Shown one piece after another: positions 59,554 through 64,000 of a stretch of 64,000 bases of DNA. The translations under genes were made by a program, and so were the position numbers. The notes under the pieces are model-generated. The model had not been told where the DNA came from, searched no databases, and worked only from the letters and a program-made list of their open reading frames with translations. The stretch covers positions 896,885 through 960,884 of the forward strand of contig NZ_CP010029.1 in assembly GCF_001656035.1 (NCBI RefSeq). Direction: 5' to 3'. Every line of letters starts with the position of its first letter. The stretch's first letter is position 1. The DNA comes from Yersinia entomophaga (GTDB taxonomy: Bacteria; Pseudomonadota; Gammaproteobacteria; Enterobacterales; Enterobacteriaceae).

Positions 59554-61068
59554 TTGGAACAGTCAGATTCCGCACCGCAGCTCAGTGATGATCTACCGCA
59601 GCCGATTCCAGCCGGAACCGGGACTTTATTCTTCATCCAAACCTTTGCCACGTTAGGTTTTGCCGTGCTTTATTCCACGCTGGTGCTCTATGCCACCAAG
59701 CGTTTGGGGTTCAGTGAGAGCAACGCCAATGCCATCATGGGCGTATTCGGCGCATTTAACTATGGGCTGCATTTATTCGGTGGTTATTTGGGTGGGCGCT
59801 ACCTGAGCAATCGAAATCTATTTGTGCTGGGCATGGTACTACAGGTTATTGGTTGCTGGCTGATCGCGGTTTATGGCCTGTGGGGACTGTATTGGGGGCT
59901 GGCGATGTTCCTGACCGGCAGCGGCCTGAATGTAACCTGCCTGAATATGATGCTGACTCAGAGATTTATGCCGGATGACGATCGCCGCGAATCGGCTTTC
60001 CTGTGGAATTACGCCGGCATGAATTTGGGTTTCTTCCTCGGTTTTGCCGTTGCCGGTTATTTCCAACTGAGTGAAAACTATCGAGCACTGTTCCTGTTTG
60101 CCACTTTGGGTAACCTACTGGCGATTGTGATTACTTTATCTCGCTGGCACATATTGAGAGACACCAATACGCCGCTACAGCAGGCCGGAGCAAAGCAGGC
60201 CAAATGGCGAATGCTGGTGGGTATTTTGGTGCTGATTGCTTTGGTTCCCATCATTCGTTTGTTGCTGACTCACGCCGGTTTTAGCAGCTATTTTGTTATC
60301 GCCATCGGCGTCGCTGTTTTTGTGATGCTAGGCGTAGTCACGGCTCGCCATCATCCTCACGTCGAGCGCCGTCGTATGGTGGCCTACATGTTGCTGGCCG
60401 CAGGCTCATTGGTCTTTTGGGCGTTGTACCAGTTGGCTCCGATGGGGCTGATGTTGTTTGCTGAACATAATATCGATTTGAACGTTTACGGCTGGCGCGT
60501 GGCTCCGCAATGGATTCAGAACATCAATACATTGGTGATTGTGATCGGTGGGCCACTGATGGCGCTGTGGTTTAGTCGCTTGCGTAAACGCGGTTTCTCT
60601 ATTGATGTTCCTCTTCAATTTTCTGGTGCGCTTTTGTGCATGGGGATGGGCATGCTGGTTCTGCCGCTGGGAATTCAACTGGCGGGAGGCGACGGGCTGG
60701 TGGCGTTTAAATGGATTGCGCTGAGTTATGTACTGCAAAGTACGGGGGAATTGCTGATTTCACCGATCGGATACGCCATGATCGGCAAACTGGCTCCGCC
60801 GCGCTATCAGGGCGTAATGATGGGATGCTGGATGATGGTGACCGGCGTGGCATCAGTTTTGGCGGGCTATGTCTCTGGCATGATGCCGACTAATAGCGGC
60901 AGCACGCCGATAGAAACCAATCCGGGCTACAGCCATATTTTCAACATGCTGGGCTGGGGTTCTTTGCTGACCGGCGCGGTGCTAATTGTGCTGATTCCGT
61001 TGTTGCGTCGTCTGATTCAGGAAGGGCAATTATCTGCGCAAAGCAAGCTGACAGCGCAAAACCGTTAA
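59554..61068 (+). CDS. POT/PTR-family peptide transporter, divergent
   Basis: A 504-residue major facilitator of the proton-dependent oligopeptide transporter (POT) family, with about 14 membrane segments. The order (N-terminal FIQTFATLGFAVLYSTLVLYATKRLGFSES, GGYLGGRYLSNRNLF, later STGELLISPIGYAMIGKLAPPRYQGVMMGCWM) fits the family, the last block being the PTR2 signature region. The ExxERFxYY motif of helix 1, which couples proton and peptide in E. coli DtpA-DtpD, is not present here. The TTG at 59554 is the start, 7 bp after AGGGG. A repeat array lies just upstream. Confidence 0.8.
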   Translation: MEQSDSAPQLSDDLPQPIPAGTGTLFFIQTFATLGFAVLYSTLVLYATKRLGFSESNANAIMGVFGAFNYGLHLFGGYLGGRYLSNRNLFVLGMVLQVIGCWLIAVYGLWGLYWGLAMFLTGSGLNVTCLNMMLTQRFMPDDDRRESAFLWNYAGMNLGFFLGFAVAGYFQLSENYRALFLFATLGNLLAIVITLSRWHILRDTNTPLQQAGAKQAKWRMLVGILVLIALVPIIRLLLTHAGFSSYFVIAIGVAVFVMLGVVTARHHPHVERRRMVAYMLLAAGSLVFWALYQLAPMGLMLFAEHNIDLNVYGWRVAPQWIQNINTLVIVIGGPLMALWFSRLRKRGFSIDVPLQFSGALLCMGMGMLVLPLGIQLAGGDGLVAFKWIALSYVLQSTGELLISPIGYAMIGKLAPPRYQGVMMGCWMMVTGVASVLAGYVSGMMPTNSGSTPIETNPGYSHIFNMLGWGSLLTGAVLIVLIPLLRRLIQEGQLSAQSKLTAQNR

Positions 61069-61090
61069 CCCACTGGCATTATTCAGATTT

Positions 61091-61118
61091 AGGGCGAAAT
61101 TTCTCCGGTTTCGCCCTT
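61091..61118 (+). terminator. Hairpin after the POT transporter gene
   Basis: A 9-bp stem AGGGCGAAA / TTTCGCCCT with a 9-base loop, 22 bp after the stop; the T-run is short, so efficiency may be modest. Confidence 0.6.
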
Positions 61119-61175
61119 GCATCTCACCGCTAATCGCGGAAATCTAGGGTGACTTATGCTAGGAGCCTACAGATC

Positions 61176-62117
61176 ATGAATATTATTTTTTATCACCCCT
61201 TTTTCGATGCCCAACTGTGGCTAACGGGCATGAAGACTCGTTTACCGCAGGCAAATATTCGTCAATGGCAGCGGGGTGATAACCAACCGGCGGATTATGC
61301 CCTGGTATGGAATCCGCCTCACGAAATGCTGGCTAAGCGCCAACAACTGAAAGGCCTGTTTGCGTTGGGCGCAGGCGTGGATGCCATTTTGGATCACGAG
61401 CGCCGTCACCCCGGGACTTTGCCTGCCGGAGTGCCGTTGGTGCGACTGGAAGATACCGGCATGGCGTTGCAGATGCAGGAATATGCGGTGAGTAGCGTGC
61501 TGCGTTATTTCCGCCGGATGGATGAGTATCAGTTGCAGCAGGAGCAAAAACTGTGGCTGCCTCTGCCGCCTCATCAGCATGATAATTTCGTTGTGGGGAT
61601 CATGGGGGCGGGCGTGTTGGGCAAAAGCGTGGCACAAAAGCTGGCGGGTTTTGGCTTTAACGTGCGTTGCTGGAGCCGAACGCCAAAACACATTGACGGC
61701 ATTGAAAGCTATGCCGGTGGTGCGCAACTGGGCGATTTTCTCAAAGGGACGCAATTGTTGATCAACTTGTTGCCGAATACGCCGGAAACTGTGGGCATTC
61801 TCAATGGTTCGCTGTTCTCCCAATTGAATAAGCGGGCTTATGTGATCAATCTGGCTCGCGGCGTGCATTTGCTGGAGCGGGATCTGCTGGCGGCGATGAG
61901 TGAAGGGCAAGTTGCGGCCGCTACGCTGGACGTTTTTGCCGAAGAACCTCTACCGAGTATGCATCCATTCTGGACGCATCCACGAGTGACCATTACGCCG
62001 CATATTGCCGCCATTACTTTACCTGAAGTGGCGATGGATCAGGTGGCCGAGAATATCAAGCTGATTGAAGCGGGCAAGCAACCGCAGGGTCTGGTGGATG
62101 TGGCGCGTGGTTACTGA
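61176..62117 (+). CDS. ghrA: Glyoxylate/hydroxypyruvate reductase A
   Basis: A 313-residue D-2-hydroxyacid dehydrogenase (E. coli GhrA 312) that reduces glyoxylate and hydroxypyruvate with NADPH. The nucleotide loop is [13 protein letters not shown]; the catalytic Arg is in INLARGVH, the Glu in the FAEEPLP block and the His in TPHIAAIT. Start at ATG 61176 ([15 protein letters not shown]); the open frame begins nine codons earlier without support. ghrA-ycdX-ycdY order is as in E. coli. Confidence 0.93.
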   Translation: MNIIFYHPFFDAQLWLTGMKTRLPQANIRQWQRGDNQPADYALVWNPPHEMLAKRQQLKGLFALGAGVDAILDHERRHPGTLPAGVPLVRLEDTGMALQMQEYAVSSVLRYFRRMDEYQLQQEQKLWLPLPPHQHDNFVVGIMGAGVLGKSVAQKLAGFGFNVRCWSRTPKHIDGIESYAGGAQLGDFLKGTQLLINLLPNTPETVGILNGSLFSQLNKRAYVINLARGVHLLERDLLAAMSEGQVAAATLDVFAEEPLPSMHPFWTHPRVTITPHIAAITLPEVAMDQVAENIKLIEAGKQPQGLVDVARGY

Positions 62118-62227
62118 TTCCAGCAGGCAAAACATGGGTTTCAGCTCGGCTGCGCGGGGGATTCCTGCTATGCTTAGCGGACTATGTTTTGCCTGACAAA
62201 CTGAGAATAAGAACCCGCGGAGTAGTT

Positions 62228-62965
62228 ATGTATCCAGTTGATTTGCATATGCACACAGTCGCCAGCACCCACGCTTACAGTACCCTGCATGATTACATCG
62301 CCGAAGCGAAACAAAAGAATATTCAGCTGTTTGCGATTACCGATCACGGCCCAGATATGGCTGATGCTCCCCACTATTGGCACTTTATGAATATGAAAGT
62401 GTGGCCACGCTTGGTTGATGGTGTGGGTATTCTACGCGGTATTGAAGCGAATATTAAAAATCTGGACGGGGATATTGATTGCACCGGCCCGATGCTGGAC
62501 GCGGTGGATCTGGTGATCGCCGGTTTCCATGAACCGGTCTTTCCGCCGCAGGACAAAGCCGCTCATACCCAGGCAATGATTGCTGCGATGGCGCAGGGCG
62601 ATGTGCACATTATCAGCCACCCGGGAAATCCGAAGTTTCCGGTCGATATTCCCGCCGTTGCGGCGGCGGCAGCAAAATATCAGGTGGCGCTGGAGTTGAA
62701 CAATTCATCCTTTACTCATTCCCGTAAAGGCAGTGAAGCCAACTGCCGCGCTATTGCCGAAGCGGTGCGGAATGCGGGGGGCTGGCTGGCGCTGGGGTCT
62801 GATTCTCACGTGGCATTTTCGCTGGGGATTTTTGATCACTGCGAACGCATAATTGCTGATGTGGGGTTCCCAGAAGATCGCATTTTGAACGTAAGCCCGC
62901 GCCGTTTACTGAATTTCCTCGAACTGCGAGGCCGCCCGGCCATTGCGGAATTAGCCGATATGTGA
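62228..62965 (+). CDS. ycdX: PHP-domain phosphatase YcdX
   Basis: A 245-residue trinuclear-zinc PHP phosphatase. Metal motifs [31 protein letters not shown] and GSDSHVAF are all in place. It starts [10 protein letters not shown] at 62228 as E. coli YcdX does; an ATG 39 bp upstream adds an unrelated segment. It has been tied to swarming motility in E. coli. Confidence 0.93.
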   Translation: MYPVDLHMHTVASTHAYSTLHDYIAEAKQKNIQLFAITDHGPDMADAPHYWHFMNMKVWPRLVDGVGILRGIEANIKNLDGDIDCTGPMLDAVDLVIAGFHEPVFPPQDKAAHTQAMIAAMAQGDVHIISHPGNPKFPVDIPAVAAAAAKYQVALELNNSSFTHSRKGSEANCRAIAEAVRNAGGWLALGSDSHVAFSLGIFDHCERIIADVGFPEDRILNVSPRRLLNFLELRGRPAIAELADM

Positions 62966-63091
62966 CATCGTCACGCCCAATGTTAGCGCAGAAAAATAGT
63001 TACCGTAGTAAATGGTCAGCGTAGTAAAAGCGTTTGCTGCGAAAAACATTTACCGCCGTAGACCCATAGACAAATGGATTAGGACAGTTTT

Positions 63092-63658
63092 ATGAATGAT
63101 TTTTCGCTGGTTTGCCGGGTTTTGGGTTCGCTGTTTTATCGTCAACCACAAGATCCGCTGTTAGCGCCGCTGTTTACTCTGATTGAACAGGGGAAGCTGG
63201 AGCAACATTGGCCGCTGGAGCAAAGCGATCTGCTGGCGCGTTTGCAGCAGGAATATCAGCCGCAGGCGCTGGCCGATGATTATGCCGCGTTATTTACCGG
63301 CAGTGAATGCAGCGTTTCGCCTTTTGCTTCTCAATGGGAAGACGCGCGTCCGGAAGCAGAGTTACGCGCTTTCTTGCAACAACGCGGTATGCCGTTAAAC
63401 GACGGGCCGGTAGATCACTTTGGCTCTCTGCTACTGGCCGCCTCCTGGCTGGAAGATCAGGCGCAGGAAGACGAAGTTCAGGCGCAGATTGCTCTGTTTG
63501 ATGATTTCCTGTTCCCGTGGTGCGGGCGTTTCCTCGGTAAAGTGGAAGCCCATGCGGCGACCGGTTTTTACCGCACGCTAGCGCAGTTAACTCGCGAAGC
63601 GCTTCAGGCGATGCGCGATGAGCTGGCGGAAGAAGAAGACGAGCCCGAGGCAGAATAA
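63092..63658 (+). CDS. ycdY: TorD-family chaperone YcdY
   Basis: A 188-residue all-helical TorD/DmsD-like chaperone; in E. coli YcdY assists zinc loading and activity of YcdX, its neighbour. The family pattern is visible: YAALFTGSECSVSPFASQWED and GPVDHFGSLLLAASWL. The tail is very acidic (AEEEDEPEAE). Confidence 0.9.
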   Translation: MNDFSLVCRVLGSLFYRQPQDPLLAPLFTLIEQGKLEQHWPLEQSDLLARLQQEYQPQALADDYAALFTGSECSVSPFASQWEDARPEAELRAFLQQRGMPLNDGPVDHFGSLLLAASWLEDQAQEDEVQAQIALFDDFLFPWCGRFLGKVEAHAATGFYRTLAQLTREALQAMRDELAEEEDEPEAE

Positions 63659-63685
63659 ACCGTAGGTTTGCCTAGCCTGGACGAT

Positions 63686-63710
63686 CAAAAAGCCCGCCGA
63701 TCGGCGGGCT
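63686..63710 (-). terminator. Terminator of the YceB-like gene
   Basis: A perfect 20-bp palindrome AGCCCGCCGATCGGCGGGCT followed on the minus strand by TTTTTGAT. It ends the minus-strand gene and may also serve ycdY. Confidence 0.85.
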
Positions 63711-63737
63711 GGTATGATTGTTCAGTAAACGCAGGTT

Positions 63738-64000
63738 TTAGTCAGTAAAGGGTACGATTAACATCCCCGGTTTAACTTCCAGTCCTTTAGCCAGTTTTTT
63801 CGCCATAGCTTCGGTTTTACTTTTGTCAGCATCTAATACATAGGCCGGTTGTTGGTCAAAATACGATTTTAGTGACTGATTCAAATAGGGTTTTAACATA
63901 CTCATCGCCGAATCCATTTTTTCTGGTTGGACTTTATAATCGGTCACTTCCATATCTTTCAGGAAAATAGCCCCTTTCTCGCGATCGAATACCGGCTGCG
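63738..64000 (-). CDS. YceB-like lipoprotein (DUF1439), C-terminal part, runs off the window
   Basis: The reading frame continues to the window edge (QPVFDREKGAIFLKDMEV at its beginning), so only the C-terminal 87 residues are visible. QPVFD-x-GAI-L and the ending KKLAKGLEVKPGMLIVPF resemble the DUF1439/YceB family of periplasmic-facing lipoproteins with a lipid-binding-like fold. The ATG at 63953 is internal. The N-terminal lipobox cannot be checked. Confidence 0.65.
   Translation of the reverse strand, partial: QPVFDREKGAIFLKDMEVTDYKVQPEKMDSAMSMLKPYLNQSLKSYFDQQPAYVLDADKSKTEAMAKKLAKGLEVKPGMLIVPFTD

Noticed and set aside
59306..59575. Minus-strand frame encoding repeated TKDTIS hexapeptides
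   Set aside because: It is open because the 18-bp DNA repeats contain no stops; it has no ribosome-binding site and runs antisense into the start of the transporter gene.
61242..61910. 222-codon minus-strand frame inside ghrA
   Set aside because: Antisense shadow; composition (many His/Gln/Arg) is that of a reversed coding sequence.

Overview
The window is about 48% GC with dense, short-spaced operons. Its gene set (astCADBE, hemA-prfA-prmC-sirB2-sirB1-kdsA, divergent lolB-ispE-prs, ychF/pth/ychH, ghrA-ycdX-ycdY, NarX, an OmpC/F porin) points firmly to a gammaproteobacterium of the order Enterobacterales. The exact genus is not decided by what I can see; a Yersiniaceae- or Budviciaceae-like genome would fit.

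Layout. 0-6 kb: queH, a GNAT acetyltransferase, a PhoB-type promoter with a long leader before phoH, a small lipoprotein, chaA and a Fur-boxed siderophore reductase. 6-11 kb: a NarX-type nitrate sensor without narL beside it, then a cyanide-insensitive-type bd oxidase operon (cydA-cydB-small subunit) facing a MocR regulator. 13-19 kb: the complete arginine succinyltransferase operon astCADBE with a structured leader and an ArgR-like palindrome. 20-21 kb: a general porin. 21-26 kb: a histidine-utilisation cluster (hutG, hutI, hutC against hutF, hutD) of the five-step formylglutamate type; hutU and hutH are not in the window.

26.4-41.7 kb is the accessory part. After about 1 kb of AT-rich non-coding DNA there is one large NRPS gene (Cy-A-MT-PCP-TE, cysteine code DLYNLSLIWK), organised like pyochelin PchF but with no partner genes. 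Ten bases after its stop codon sits an intact IS3-family element without target duplication. Then come a gene cut off by that IS, an unknown gene, a GHKL-ATPase fused to a PD-(D/E)XK nuclease domain (a candidate defence gene), a CoiA-like zinc-finger/nuclease gene on the other strand, a second IS3-family element with a frameshifted transposase, and a P4-type integrase cut down to its N-terminus. This looks like a decayed, IS-rearranged genomic island lying next to ychF.

41.7-64 kb is core chromosome: ychF, two unrecognised membrane genes, pth, ychH, prs, ispE, lolB, hemA, prfA, prmC, sirB2, sirB1, kdsA, dauA, a membrane diguanylate cyclase, two nearly identical tRNA-Ser(GGA) genes around a divergent glycerophosphodiesterase-like gene, a divergent POT transporter preceded by six 18-bp repeats, ghrA, ycdX, ycdY and the C-terminal part of a YceB-like lipoprotein.

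The main themes are amino-acid catabolism (AST and HUT both end in glutamate), respiration, haem and translation-termination housekeeping, and an eroded accessory region holding an orphan thiazoline-type NRPS and candidate defence nucleases.
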